A stretch of DNA of 64,000 bases from Ferrovibrio sp964218355 (lineage in GTDB: Bacteria; Pseudomonadota; Alphaproteobacteria; Ferrovibrionales; Ferrovibrionaceae): the NCBI RefSeq assembly GCF_964218355.1, contig NZ_CAXPMC010000021.1:260944-324943 (forward strand), read 5' to 3'. Made by a program: the position numbers and the translations under genes. Under the pieces are notes generated by a model. That model saw only the letters and a list, made by a program, of their open reading frames with translations, ran no database searches and was not told the DNA's origin. Below are positions 7,457 to 19,172 of this stretch, one piece after another; positions within the stretch are counted from its first letter, which is position 1, and every line of letters starts with the position of its first letter.

Positions 7457-9436
7457 TCAGCCTGCCTTGCGCATCGGGGTATAGGTTTCAGCGGCAGCAA
7501 TCTTCAAGTTGGCCCTGAAGGTGCCGGTGCGGCCATCCTCGAACGTGATCTTGGCCTCAACCGCGATGGCATCCTGGCCCGAGTAAAGCGCTTCGATCAG
7601 CGTGCCATAACGTTCCGCGATGGTGCGGCGCCTGACCTTGCGGGTACGGGTCAGCTCGCCGTCATCGGCGTCGAGCTCCTTGTGCAGGATCAGGAATCGT
7701 TTGACCTGGCAGGCGGCCATGCTGCTGTCAGAGGCAAGGTCACGGTTAACCTGCTCGATACAGGTCCGGATCTGATCATAGACCTCCGGCCGGCCGGCAA
7801 GGTCGGAATAGGACGTATAGGCGATGCCGTTACGTTCGGCCCAGGAGCCGACAGCGCCGAGATCAATGTTGATGAAAGCGGTGGCATGGTCGCGCTCATG
7901 GCCGAACACAACTGCTTCTTTGATTGAAGGGAAAAACTTCAGCTTGTTTTCCACATATTTCGGTGCGAACAGGGCGCCGCCCGTCAGCCGGCCGACATCC
8001 TTGGCGCGGTCGATGATGCGCAGGTGGCCGGCATCGGTGAACACGCCGGCATCGCCGGTATGCACCCAGCCGTCCGGCGTCTTGGTTTCGGCGGTGGCCG
8101 CCTCGTCCTTGAAATAGCCGACAAACACGCCAGGGCTGCGGTAGAGCACCTCGCCGCTGTCGCCATCAATCCTGAGTTCGATGCCGGGGCCCGGCGGGCC
8201 AACCGTATCGGAGCGGACATCTGCATCAGTCTGCAGGCACAGATAAACCGTGGACTCGGTCTGGCCGTAAAGCTGCTTGAGGTTGATGCCGAGCGCCCGG
8301 AAGAAATCGAAGATATCCGGCCCGATTGCCTCGCCGGCCGTATACGCCAGCCGCAGGCGCGTCATACCGAGCACGTTTTTCAGTGGCCCATAGACCAGAA
8401 GATCGCCCAGCGCGTAGAGCAGCCGGTCAGTCAGCGCGACCGGCTTGCCCTCGAGGATATTGCGCCCCGCCCGCTTAGCCACACCAATGAAAAAATGAAA
8501 CATCCGGCGCTTGAAACCGCTGGCATCCTCCATGCGGATCATCACCGTGGTCAGCAGATTCTCGAAGATGCGGGGCGGCGCAAAGAAATAGGTCGGACCG
8601 ATCTCGCGCAGGTCCTGCAGCACGGTATCGGCCGATTCCGGGCAGTTCACGCAGAAACCGGCAATCGTCGCCTCGGCATAGGAAATGAAATTGTCGCCCA
8701 CCCAGGCCAATGGCAAATAAGCCAGAATTTCGTCCCGAGCGGTGATGTTGTCGAAAGCAATTGCAAGGTTGGCCGAGCGCACGACATTGTCGTGACTCAG
8801 CATCACTCCCTTCGGCCGGCCGGTCGTGCCCGAAGTATAGCAGATGATCGAGATATCGCTGCCGCTGCCGGCAGCCAGTTCGGCATCGAAGAAATCCGGA
8901 TGGGCGGCATTATGCGCCGCCCCCTGCTCCATCACCGTATCGAGCGCCTTCAGGAAGGGCTGGTCGTAATGCCGCATGCCGCGCGGATCGCTGTACAGGA
9001 TGATCTCCAGCCGGGGCAGCCGATCCCGGATCGAGAGCAGCTTGTCGACCTGCTCCTGGTTCTCGGCCAGGGCAAACCGCACTTCGGCATGATCGATGAC
9101 GAACTGCATTTCCTCGGCGACACTGTCCTGATAGATCGGCACCGGTATGCCGCCCAGCGCCTGCGCGGCGCCCACGGCCCAGTACAGTTCCGGCCGGTTA
9201 TCACCCACGATGGCCAGCTTGTCGCCGCGCCGGAAACCGAGCGCGGCAAGGCCGCCGGCCATGTCCCGCACCCGCCCGGCCACCTCGCCCCAGGTCCAGC
9301 TCTGCCAGATGCCGAGATCCTTTTCGCGCATGGCCGGCAGATCGCGGCGGTGCACGGCGTTATAAGCTAGGAATTTCGGAATCGTGTCACGACCCAACGG
9401 GTCGCGCCCGTCGGGCAGCGCCGACTTCTCGGACAT
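7457..9436 (-). CDS. Long-chain-type acyl-CoA synthetase (AMP-forming)
   Basis: This is an adenylate-forming ligase that converts a carboxylic acid, ATP and CoA to the acyl-CoA, 659 aa. The phosphate loop TSGTTGRPKG is at residues 201-210. AYTAGEAIGPDIFDFF and LYGQTESTVY form the adenine-binding region, VHTGDAGVF is the A7-like motif, and the C-terminal hinge is RAKDVGRLTGGALFAPKYVE. The length and C-terminus match the long FadD/ACSL type. The start MSEKSALPDG has AGAGGAGG upstream, so it is preferred over the ATG ten codons earlier. It is the first gene of the Liv-type operon, back to back with the divergent aconitase gene. A second, PaaK-like ligase closes the same operon. Confidence 0.9.
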   Translation of the reverse strand: MSEKSALPDGRDPLGRDTIPKFLAYNAVHRRDLPAMREKDLGIWQSWTWGEVAGRVRDMAGGLAALGFRRGDKLAIVGDNRPELYWAVGAAQALGGIPVPIYQDSVAEEMQFVIDHAEVRFALAENQEQVDKLLSIRDRLPRLEIILYSDPRGMRHYDQPFLKALDTVMEQGAAHNAAHPDFFDAELAAGSGSDISIICYTSGTTGRPKGVMLSHDNVVRSANLAIAFDNITARDEILAYLPLAWVGDNFISYAEATIAGFCVNCPESADTVLQDLREIGPTYFFAPPRIFENLLTTVMIRMEDASGFKRRMFHFFIGVAKRAGRNILEGKPVALTDRLLYALGDLLVYGPLKNVLGMTRLRLAYTAGEAIGPDIFDFFRALGINLKQLYGQTESTVYLCLQTDADVRSDTVGPPGPGIELRIDGDSGEVLYRSPGVFVGYFKDEAATAETKTPDGWVHTGDAGVFTDAGHLRIIDRAKDVGRLTGGALFAPKYVENKLKFFPSIKEAVVFGHERDHATAFINIDLGAVGSWAERNGIAYTSYSDLAGRPEVYDQIRTCIEQVNRDLASDSSMAACQVKRFLILHKELDADDGELTRTRKVRRRTIAERYGTLIEALYSGQDAIAVEAKITFEDGRTGTFRANLKIAAAETYTPMRKAG

Positions 9437-9698
9437 ATTGTCGCCTCCTCTGCGCGGAGCCGCCAATGGCCACTCCGTCGTTGTAGATGTTGATAAGCGT
9501 ACGGACAGAGACCCGTCAAGGCCCCTGTCCTCCGGGGTCGGACATTGCCTAAATTTCGACCCAGGTTGAGCTTTCCTCTACGCGAAAGCCCTTGGCAAAC
9601 CACCAGTTTTGCGTCACCTATGGGCGGCGCCCGACGCGGGTGCGTCCCCGCGCGGCCCCCCTTTCCCATCCGTAGTGCCCTCACGAAAGGATTGCCCC

Positions 9699-12644
<2,946 letters not shown>

Positions 12645-12670
12645 TACAGCCCGTGACGCTGCGTAAACAG

Positions 12671-12703
12671 AAACGGCCGGGGCAACCCGGCCGTTTTTGT
12701 TTT
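12671..12703 (+). terminator. Rho-independent terminator of acnA
   Basis: An 11-bp perfect stem (12671-12681 with 12686-12696, core ACGGCCGGG/CCCGGCCGT) with loop GCAA runs into TTTTTGTTTT. It lies 27 bases after the acnA stop. The A-run on the left flank means it may also act for the minus-strand transcript, but it lies beyond the FKBP stop on that strand as well, so it is probably bidirectional. Confidence 0.92.
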
Positions 12704-12722
12704 GGCAGCCTGAAAGCCGTGC

Positions 12723-13166
12723 CTATTTCACCTCGATCAGTTCGACGTCGAAGATCAGGGTGGCATTCGGCGGAATCACGCCGCCGGCGCCGCGGGCGCC
12801 GTAACCGAGCTCCGGTGGAATGATCAGGGTGCGCTGCCCGCCGACCTTCATGCCGGCAACCCCCTCGTCCCAGCCCCGGATCACCCGGCCTGCACCAAGC
12901 GGAAAAGCAAAGGGCTGGCCGCGGTCGCGCGAGGAATCGAATTTCGTCCCCTTCCTGCCTCCTTCGTAAAGCCAGCCGGTGTAATGCACCACGGCGCTCT
13001 GGCCGGCCCGGGCCACGGGGCCGCTGCCGGTTTTCGCATCGGTGTAGCGCAGGCCGGAAGCCGTGGTGACCTCCTTCTCGGCCCGGGCCGGCCCGGCCAG
13101 GAACTGGCCGGCAGCCAGAGTGGTGGCAACAGCCATCAGGACCACGCCACGACGGGACAGCAACAT
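12723..13166 (-). CDS. Exported FKBP-type peptidyl-prolyl cis-trans isomerase
   Basis: This is a small FK506-binding-type isomerase, 147 aa, that speeds proline isomerisation in folding proteins. The FKBP core runs from about residue 45 to the end, with AVVHYTGWLYEGG, KFDSSRDRGQPFAF, VIRGWDEGVAGMKVGG and ELGYGARGAGGVIPPNATL all conserved. The N-terminus MLLSRRGVVLMAVATTLAAG with cleavage after AGPARA contains a twin-arginine-like SRRGVVL, so export by Tat or Sec to the periplasm is predicted. The start is chosen for GGAGAG upstream. It lies 79 bp downstream of a second, signal-less FKBP gene on the same strand. Downstream it converges with acnA. Confidence 0.92.
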   Translation of the reverse strand: MLLSRRGVVLMAVATTLAAGQFLAGPARAEKEVTTASGLRYTDAKTGSGPVARAGQSAVVHYTGWLYEGGRKGTKFDSSRDRGQPFAFPLGAGRVIRGWDEGVAGMKVGGQRTLIIPPELGYGARGAGGVIPPNATLIFDVELIEVK

Positions 13167-13244
13167 CGGAACTCTCCATGGATGGAAACGACGGGACAGC
13201 CGGACGATGCCGGCCGATTGGGGCGGCATCATGGCCAGTCCGCC

Positions 13245-13658
13245 TCAGCGGACGCCGACCAGCTCGATCTCGAAAAACAGCGTGGCGTTGGGAGGAATGA
13301 TCCGGCCGTTGCCCTTGGCCCCGTAGGCCAGGTATGGCGGGATCAGCAGTGCGCGCTTGCCGCCGACCTTCATATAGGCGACGCCTTCGTCCCAGCCCTT
13401 GATCACCTTGCCCTGACCGAGCTGGAACTCGAATGGCTGGCCGCGCTTGTAGGAACTGTCAAAATTCCGCGTCGGCTTGTTGTTCTCCCAAATCCACCCG
13501 GCATAGTGCACGGTGACCATCTTGCCGGGTTCGGCCTTCTCGCCGGTGCCGAGAACAATATCGCCCGACCGCATGCCGGACGGAGTCTGGCGCAGATTGA
13601 TCGCTTCTTGTTTGCCGCCTATGCCGACGGCGCCGAGCAGTGAAGAAAGCACTCCCAT
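13245..13658 (-). CDS. FKBP-type peptidyl-prolyl cis-trans isomerase
   Basis: This is a second FKBP isomerase of 137 aa. MVTVHYAGWIWENN, NFDSSYKRGQPFEFQLG, VIKGWDEGVAYMKVGG and YLAYGAKGNGRIIPPNATL match the family core. Unlike its neighbour it has no obvious signal peptide: MGVLSSLLGAVGIGG is short and weakly hydrophobic, so a cytoplasmic location is likeliest. The start is uncertain, because AGGGA lies very close to the chosen ATG and other in-frame starts lack better sites. A GTCCGC/GCGGAC hairpin overlaps its stop codon. The two FKBP genes look like an old tandem duplication that diverged in location. Confidence 0.88.
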   Translation of the reverse strand: MGVLSSLLGAVGIGGKQEAINLRQTPSGMRSGDIVLGTGEKAEPGKMVTVHYAGWIWENNKPTRNFDSSYKRGQPFEFQLGQGKVIKGWDEGVAYMKVGGKRALLIPPYLAYGAKGNGRIIPPNATLFFEIELVGVR

Positions 13659-13809
13659 GTCCCTAGAATAGCGCGCAAATCCGCTGCTGCCCAGCCCCTT
13701 CAACCAGAGGCAGTCACACGCGCCACACGGGTAGCGGCACCGCAAATATCAGGAAAATGCTGGAGAATGCTGCGGGGGCCGAAGCCGGCGCCAGATCGAG
13801 GCCCGCCCC

Positions 13810-14676
13810 TCAGGCCACCGGCTCGGGCCGGGGAGACGGTTGCGGGGCAGCCGCGGACTGCCCCGATTCGCCCCCCGCGGCCTCGGCTTCCTGGTCGTCA
13901 TGCAGCAGGCCGTCCAGCCCCTCCCGCAGTTCCGCCCAGCGCAGGATCTCCAGCCGGCCATCGGCATGTTCGACCAGCGCGGTGCAGCTTTCCACCCAGT
14001 CGCCGTCATTGCAGTAGAGGATGCCGTCGATATCGCGAATTTCGGCGTGATGGATATGGCCACAGACGACACCGTCGACATGGCGGCGGCGCGCTTCCTC
14101 GGCGATGGCCTGCTCGTAGTCGGAGATGAACTCCACCGCGTTCTTCACCTTATGCTTCAGATAGGCGGACAGCGACCAGTAAGGCAGCCCCATCCTGCGG
14201 CGGACATGGTTGAACCAGGTATTCAGGCTGAGGGCAAAACCGTAGGCGGCATCGCCCAGCAGGGCCAGCCATTTGGCGCAGGTGACGATGCCATCGAAAT
14301 GGTCGCCATGGGTGACCAGGAAACGGCGGCCATCGGCGGTTTCGTGGATGGCCTCCATCTCGACGCGGACGCCACCGAACTGCAATTCGGTGAAATCACG
14401 CAGAGCCTCGTCATGATTCCCGGGCACATAGATCACAGTGGTGCCTTTCCGCGCCTTGCGCAGCAGCTTCTGCACCACGTCGTTATGGCTCTGATGCCAG
14501 TACCAGGACCGCTTCAGCCGCCACCCGTCAATGATATCGCCGACCAGGTACAGCGTATCCGATTCGGTATGGCGCAGGAATTCCAGCAGCAGGTCGGCCT
14601 TGCACCCGCGGGTGCCGAGATGGATGTCTGAGATCCAGATGGTTCGGTAACGGGCCGGGCGGACTGCCATGTTCAT
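13810..14676 (-). CDS. UDP-2,3-diacylglucosamine diphosphatase-like metallophosphoesterase (LpxH/COG2908 family)
   Basis: This is a calcineurin-like phosphoesterase of 288 aa with a full set of metal ligands: SDIHLGTRG near residue 16, GDIIDGW, GNHDEAL, VTHGDHFDG and CGHIHHAEI. This arrangement, together with the WRLKRSWYW segment, is that of the COG2908 family close to LpxH, which hydrolyses UDP-2,3-diacylglucosamine to lipid X in lipid A synthesis. Many alphaproteobacteria use the unrelated LpxI for that step, so the exact substrate here is uncertain. The C-terminal 30 residues are Pro/Glu/Ala rich. AGGTGACCG places the start at the first of two close ATGs. It stands alone, 200 bp from the HU gene. 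Confidence 0.82.
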   Translation of the reverse strand: MNMAVRPARYRTIWISDIHLGTRGCKADLLLEFLRHTESDTLYLVGDIIDGWRLKRSWYWHQSHNDVVQKLLRKARKGTTVIYVPGNHDEALRDFTELQFGGVRVEMEAIHETADGRRFLVTHGDHFDGIVTCAKWLALLGDAAYGFALSLNTWFNHVRRRMGLPYWSLSAYLKHKVKNAVEFISDYEQAIAEEARRRHVDGVVCGHIHHAEIRDIDGILYCNDGDWVESCTALVEHADGRLEILRWAELREGLDGLLHDDQEAEAAGGESGQSAAAPQPSPRPEPVA

Positions 14677-14830
14677 CGGTCACCTGCTCGACGAATCGCC
14701 CGGGCGGAAAGCCGGGCCAAATTCTTGGCCGGGAAGATGAATCCCGCCCCGGGCAAAGTCCCGTGAATTTTCGGTGACGCGGATGACGGATCGGTGACAG
14801 TCTGACCTCCAGGGCCGGGCTCCGTGCACG

Positions 14831-14860
14831 AAAAAGGGGCCCGCCGGCTGGCAGGCCCCT
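14831..14860 (-). terminator. Rho-independent terminator of the HU gene
   Basis: On the minus strand AGGGGCC (14860-14854) pairs with GGCCCCT (14841-14835) and is followed by TTTTT. It lies about 30 bases past the HU stop codon. The 12-base loop is itself GC-rich. This is the normal position for a terminator of a monocistronic, highly expressed gene. Confidence 0.9.
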
Positions 14861-14888
14861 GATCCGGATCAGCCCTTGCGGGCAGACT

Positions 14889-15191
14889 TCAGATCGATTC
14901 CTTCAGCACCTTGCTGGCGCGGAAGGCAACCTTCTTGGAAGCCTTGATCTTGATCGGCTCGCCGGTCTGCGGGTTGCGGCCCATGCGGGCAGCGCGCTTG
15001 CGGACCTGCAGGATGCCGAGGTCGCCCATACGGACGCGCTCGCCCTTCTTCAGCGACTTGGTCACGGCGGCGAAAAACTCGTCAAACAGGGCGACGGTCG
15101 ACTTCTTCTGCAGCTCGTGCTTCTCGGCCAGCGTCGAGGCGATCTGCTTCGCGGTCACGGTGACCGTCTTGGTTGCGGCCGCTTTAGCCAT
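14889..15191 (-). CDS. HU/IHF-family DNA-binding protein
   Basis: This is a nucleoid-associated protein of 100 aa. MGDLGILQVRKRAARMGRNP and TGEPIKIKASKKVAFRASKVL are the hallmark HU arm and C-terminal helix, with the Pro of RNPQTGEP at the DNA-intercalating tip. The N-terminus carries a short Lys/Ala/Thr-rich lead (MAKAAATKTVTVTAK) compared with classical HU (about 90 aa). TGAGGAGAGAGACC precedes the ATG. It is monocistronic, with a terminator. About 50 bases upstream of the start there is a TCGGGA/TCCCGA inverted repeat (15241-15257) that might be an operator, though this is weak evidence. Confidence 0.95.
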   Translation of the reverse strand: MAKAAATKTVTVTAKQIASTLAEKHELQKKSTVALFDEFFAAVTKSLKKGERVRMGDLGILQVRKRAARMGRNPQTGEPIKIKASKKVAFRASKVLKESI

Positions 15192-15396
15192 TGGTCTCTC
15201 TCCTCAGAAAAGATGCGTCAGATGCTTGTTATTGAGCGAATCGGGATGTTGTCCCGAATCCTGCATAGCACCGCCCGGGGCGCTTGCCCATCGGCCAATG
15301 CGGAAAAAACCGCTAGACATGCGGCTTTTCGCAACCGGGGGCGAATCGGGCCGCCAACCATGCGGGTTTGCGGCCTTCTTCCGGTCGGCGGCGCCG

Positions 15397-16596
15397 TCAG
15401 ACCCGCATCTGGCGGGCTTTCATGGCCAGCGCGAAACTGGCCACTGCCAGCAGACCGCTGCCCAGCATGGTCCAGATCATGGGATACTGGCTGGGGTCGA
15501 TATCCTGGCCATAACCGACCAGAACGGCCGCCGCCGCACCAATCAGCATCTGCAGGGCCCCGGACAGCCCGGCCGCAGCGCCGGCGGCCCGCGGGTTGAC
15601 CGATATCGCCCCGGCAGTGCCATTCGGCAGGGTCAGGCCATTCGACAGGGCGACCACCATCATCGGCAGGAACAGCGCCGGCAGGCTCAGCAGGCCGAAC
15701 CAGCCGGTGGTCGCCAAGATCACGACCCCGGCCAGGCCGACCACCGCGCCGGCGGCAATCATACGGTCGATCCCGAAACGCACCGAGAAGCGTCCGGTCA
15801 GGAAATTGCCGCCGATATAGCCAAGCGAGACCAGCATGAACCACAGGCCGTAGCTGGAAGGAGGCTCGCCCAGCACTGTCACCACCACAAAGGGGGCGCC
15901 GGCGATAAAGGCAAAGAACACTCCCGATGTGAATGCCGTCTGCAGCGCATAACCGCAGAAGGCTGCCGAGCGCAGAAGTCCGGCATAGCCCCGCAACAGG
16001 CTTCCCACCCCCTCGCCGCCGCCACGGACGGAATTGGTTTCCGGTAGCAGGATCGCCACCGGCCCCAGCACCAGCAGTCCGGCCAGCGCACAGAAGGCAA
16101 AACTGGCCCGCCAGCCGAACAGGTCGTCCAGCAGGCCGCCAAGAGCCGGGGCGAACATCGGCGCCAGAGCCATGGCCGTGGTGACATAGCCGATCATTGC
16201 CGCAGAATGGTCGCGGTCATAGAGATCGCGGATGATCGCCCGTCCCAGTACGAGCCCGGAACAGCCGCCGATCGCCTGCAGCATGCGGCCAAGCATCAGA
16301 ATTTCGATGGTTTCCGCCAGCGTGCAGATCACGCTGCCGCCAAGGAACAGGATCAATCCACACAGCAATGGCGGCCGGCGGCCGTAACGGTCGCTGAGCG
16401 GCCCGTAGACCAGCTGCGCAACGCTGAGGCCGACCAGGAAAAAGGTCAGGGTCAGCTGCACGGTGCCGTAATCGACGCCAAACTGGCGGGCCAGCCCCGG
16501 CATCGATGGCATGAAGATGTTCAGGGCCATCGGCCCGAGGGCCGACATGGCAACCAGAACCGGAAGAAAGGAGCGCCGGATGGCGGGACTGGACAT
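15397..16596 (-). CDS. Bcr/CflA-family multidrug efflux MFS transporter
   Basis: This is a proton-driven drug exporter of the major facilitator superfamily (DHA1), 399 aa with about twelve hydrophobic segments. MALNIFMPSMPGLARQFG is the typical Bcr/CflA first helix. QLVYGPLSDRYGRRPPLL holds the conserved loop 2-3 motif GxxxDRxGRR, and GRMLQAIGGCSGLVLGRAIIRDLY is the helix 4-5 signature of this family. The ATG has only a weak AAGAAAAG upstream. The gene stands alone between HU and the sulfatase operon, and no regulator is adjacent. Substrates cannot be read from the sequence. Confidence 0.92.
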   Translation of the reverse strand: MSSPAIRRSFLPVLVAMSALGPMALNIFMPSMPGLARQFGVDYGTVQLTLTFFLVGLSVAQLVYGPLSDRYGRRPPLLCGLILFLGGSVICTLAETIEILMLGRMLQAIGGCSGLVLGRAIIRDLYDRDHSAAMIGYVTTAMALAPMFAPALGGLLDDLFGWRASFAFCALAGLLVLGPVAILLPETNSVRGGGEGVGSLLRGYAGLLRSAAFCGYALQTAFTSGVFFAFIAGAPFVVVTVLGEPPSSYGLWFMLVSLGYIGGNFLTGRFSVRFGIDRMIAAGAVVGLAGVVILATTGWFGLLSLPALFLPMMVVALSNGLTLPNGTAGAISVNPRAAGAAAGLSGALQMLIGAAAAVLVGYGQDIDPSQYPMIWTMLGSGLLAVASFALAMKARQMRV

Positions 16597-16694
16597 TGGC
16601 TTTTCTTGTCAGGGCGGTGTGCCGCCCCGCGGACGGGAAGAGCTGATATAGCGCCCTTCCCCCGTTTTACCAAGCCCGCCGGCCCGGCTGCCGG

Positions 16695-18233
16695 TCAGCG
16701 CCGGCTTTCGAGCCCGTGCGGGCTGGCGCGGTAGCCGGTCAGGGTCTTGTCCGCATAACGCAGCCGCCAGTCCAGCATCTTTTGGGCATACTCCATGATC
16801 CTAGCCGCATAAGCCGGATCACCGGCCATGTTGTACAGCTGGCCCGGATCTTTCTTCAGATCGAAGAACAACGGCGGCAGGGCAGCAAAATGCACATACT
16901 TGTAGCTTTCATCCTGCACCACGGCGAGAGAGCTGTGATCCATTGCCGTGCCCAGCACGCCTTCCGGCTTCGAATAGAAGATATCCCGGAAATCGAACTC
17001 GTAATGCACTTCGGTGCGCCAGCCGGCCGGTACGCTGCCATAGGTGAAATCGAGCAGCGAGCGGCCATCGCACTGACGTGGAATATCAGCACCGATCCAT
17101 TCCAGGATGGTCGGCATGGTGTCGATTGTCTCGGTGAATCGGTCAACGATCTCGCCACGGGTGACGTCGGCCGGGCGATCCGGGTTGCGAATGATCATCG
17201 GAATGCGGAAGCTGGCATCGAAATACGCCAGCTTGCCGAGCAGATAATGATCGCCGAGCTGCTCGCCGTGGTCACAGGTGAAGATGATCAGGGTATCATC
17301 CCATTGGCCGCTCTGCTTCAGATAGTCGAAGACACGGCCCAGATGATCGTCGATCTCGGTCATCAGTCCGAAATAGGTGGCGCGCATGATGCGCACTTCC
17401 TCTTCGCTCATGGCCGATCCCAACCCGTCAGCCCCCTGGAAGAAGCCACGCTGGTTGACATTGTCGATGTAGAATTTGTGCAGGGGGTGGCTGGCCGCCG
17501 CCTCGCTGGCAGTGGCTGCCCGCACCGGCGGCGCCATATCGGCCGGGTCATACATGCTGTTATAGGGCTCCGGCGCGATATAGGGCGGGTGCGGACGGTA
17601 ATAGCCCAGATGCAGGAACCAGTTGCGGTTATTCGCGCCCTGCAGGTAGGTGAGTGCGCGCTCGGTGAACCAGGCGGTATCTGACAGCTCCTTCGGCAGC
17701 CGCCCGGCTGCGCGTGTCGCGCCCGGTTCACCGTCGGCCGGCCGCCAGACATCTTCCGGGTTCTCAGGCAGCCTGTAGCCCTTCGAGGCAATCCAGGCGA
17801 AGTAGGCTTCCTTGTAAGGCTCGAAAGCGCCCACCGGGCGGAAGCCGTCCATGATATCACCCAGCACGAAGAAGCGGGGATCGTTCGGGCCGGTGGTCCG
17901 CGGATCTGGTGTTGTCGTCGTATAACCGATCAGCGCCGGATCGTAGCCGTTCCGGCGCAGCTCGAGGCCCAGATTGGTGAAACGCGCATCGAGCGGAATG
18001 GTGTTCTGCACCGCGCGATGGGTCATCTGGTACAATCCGGTCAGCAGCGAGGCGCGCGCCGGGCCGCAGGGCACTGCCTGGGTGAAGTGATTGCGGAAGG
18101 TCACGCCCTCACGACACAGCATGTCAAGATTGGGCGTCTTCAGCCCCGGCGTGCCGAGATGGGACAGGATGTCGCCGCGCCACTGGTCGACGACGATCAG
18201 CAGGATATTCTTGCGTCTGTTCTGGTCTGTCAT
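16695..18233 (-). CDS. Type I sulfatase, apparently cytoplasmic
   Basis: This enzyme hydrolyses sulfate esters, 512 aa. The formylglycine motif C-x-P-x-R is present as C56-G-P-A-R60 within PCGPARASLLTGLY, so C56 would have to be converted by a formylglycine-generating enzyme. Metal ligands are in IVVDQWRGD near residue 16 and in FTCDHGEQLGDH. A family region DEWxGRS-like appears as PRQCDGRSLLDF. There is no signal peptide, so it should act in the cytoplasm. It begins 17 bases after the stop of a Dpp-type permease gene and ends a five-gene transport operon, which suggests that an organosulfate is imported and desulfated inside the cell. The substrate is unknown; phosphonate monoester hydrolases are related and cannot be excluded. 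Confidence 0.87.
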   Translation of the reverse strand: MTDQNRRKNILLIVVDQWRGDILSHLGTPGLKTPNLDMLCREGVTFRNHFTQAVPCGPARASLLTGLYQMTHRAVQNTIPLDARFTNLGLELRRNGYDPALIGYTTTTPDPRTTGPNDPRFFVLGDIMDGFRPVGAFEPYKEAYFAWIASKGYRLPENPEDVWRPADGEPGATRAAGRLPKELSDTAWFTERALTYLQGANNRNWFLHLGYYRPHPPYIAPEPYNSMYDPADMAPPVRAATASEAAASHPLHKFYIDNVNQRGFFQGADGLGSAMSEEEVRIMRATYFGLMTEIDDHLGRVFDYLKQSGQWDDTLIIFTCDHGEQLGDHYLLGKLAYFDASFRIPMIIRNPDRPADVTRGEIVDRFTETIDTMPTILEWIGADIPRQCDGRSLLDFTYGSVPAGWRTEVHYEFDFRDIFYSKPEGVLGTAMDHSSLAVVQDESYKYVHFAALPPLFFDLKKDPGQLYNMAGDPAYAARIMEYAQKMLDWRLRYADKTLTGYRASPHGLESRR

Positions 18234-18252
18234 GGTTCTTAGGGGGTTGTGG

Positions 18253-19158
18253 TTAGCGAAGGGTGGGGTCCAACCGGTCGCGCAGCCAGTCGCCGACAAT
18301 GCTGATCGATAGGGTCGTCAGCACGATCACCACACTGGGCGCAAGCAAGATCCAGGGCGCACGGGTGATATATTCACGCCCATAGCCCACCATATTGCCG
18401 AGCGAAGTCAGCGGCGGCTGCACGCCAAGCCCAAGGAAGGACAGGCCGCTTTCCAGCAGGATGATTTCCGGGAAGGTCAGGGTCATCGACACGATCAGGG
18501 TGGACGCGATGTTGGGCAGAACGTGCCGCCCGTAGATACGCCAGCTGCCCGCACCAAGCTGGCGCACAGCGGCCGCATAGCCCTGTTCGTTGGCCGAGAG
18601 GGTCAGGCCGCGGGCGATACGCGCATATCGCTCCCAGGAGTGGAACCCCATCAGGATCACGAACAGGGTGAGGCTGTTGCCGAAGAAGGCAAGCACCGCC
18701 AGCGCGATGATCATGAAGGGCATGCTGGCCTGGAAGTCGATCAGCATCAGGATTACCGCTTCGGTGCGGCCACGGAAATGCGCCGCCAGGATACCGAGAC
18801 TGGTACCCAGCGTCGCCGCAATCAGCGTGCCGAAAAAGGCGATCAGCAGGCTGAGCCGGATCGAGACGATCAGCCGGGACAGTACGTCACGCCCCAGTTC
18901 ATCCGTTCCCAGTGCGTGGTTCAGCGGTCCGCCGAACCCCAGAGGCGGCTGCAGGCGGGCCTTCAGATCGAAAGCCGTGAACGAATAGGGCGCCAGCAGA
19001 TCAGCGCCCAGTGCGATGACCAGCATGGCACCGATCCAGGCCAGCGCCGCGATGGTCATCGGCGGCCATGCTTCGAAGAAGCGGGCTGCACGGCTGCGCA
19101 GTTGCGGCTCCGCGCTTCCGTGATCCTGCACCGGTGCGGAAGTCGTGATGTCCGTCAT
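18253..19158 (-). CDS. Dipeptide/oligopeptide-type ABC permease (DppC family)
   Basis: This is the inner-membrane permease of a PepT-family importer, 301 aa with about six helices and a hydrophilic N-terminus. HALGTDELGRDVLSRLIVSIRLSL is the DppC/OppC signature. The EAA loop is near GYAAAVRQLGAGSWRIYGRHVLPNI, and the C-terminus LSISIVGDWLRDRLDPTLR is strongly conserved. GGGGAGG precedes the ATG. It lies between dppB-like and sulfatase genes with spacers of only 14-19 bases. Confidence 0.93.
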   Translation of the reverse strand: MTDITTSAPVQDHGSAEPQLRSRAARFFEAWPPMTIAALAWIGAMLVIALGADLLAPYSFTAFDLKARLQPPLGFGGPLNHALGTDELGRDVLSRLIVSIRLSLLIAFFGTLIAATLGTSLGILAAHFRGRTEAVILMLIDFQASMPFMIIALAVLAFFGNSLTLFVILMGFHSWERYARIARGLTLSANEQGYAAAVRQLGAGSWRIYGRHVLPNIASTLIVSMTLTFPEIILLESGLSFLGLGVQPPLTSLGNMVGYGREYITRAPWILLAPSVVIVLTTLSISIVGDWLRDRLDPTLR

Positions 19159-19172
19159 GGCCTCCCCTTCCC

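Noticed and set aside
9609..9698. An ATG start for acnA at 9609, adding 30 more residues
   Set aside because: No ribosome site precedes it, the added residues are Pro/Arg-rich low-quality sequence, and the GTG at 9699 has AAAGG at the right distance.
15240..15258. TCGGGA/TCCCGA repeat upstream of HU as an operator
   Set aside because: Only six base pairs and no known regulator match; kept as a remark in the HU entry but not as a feature.
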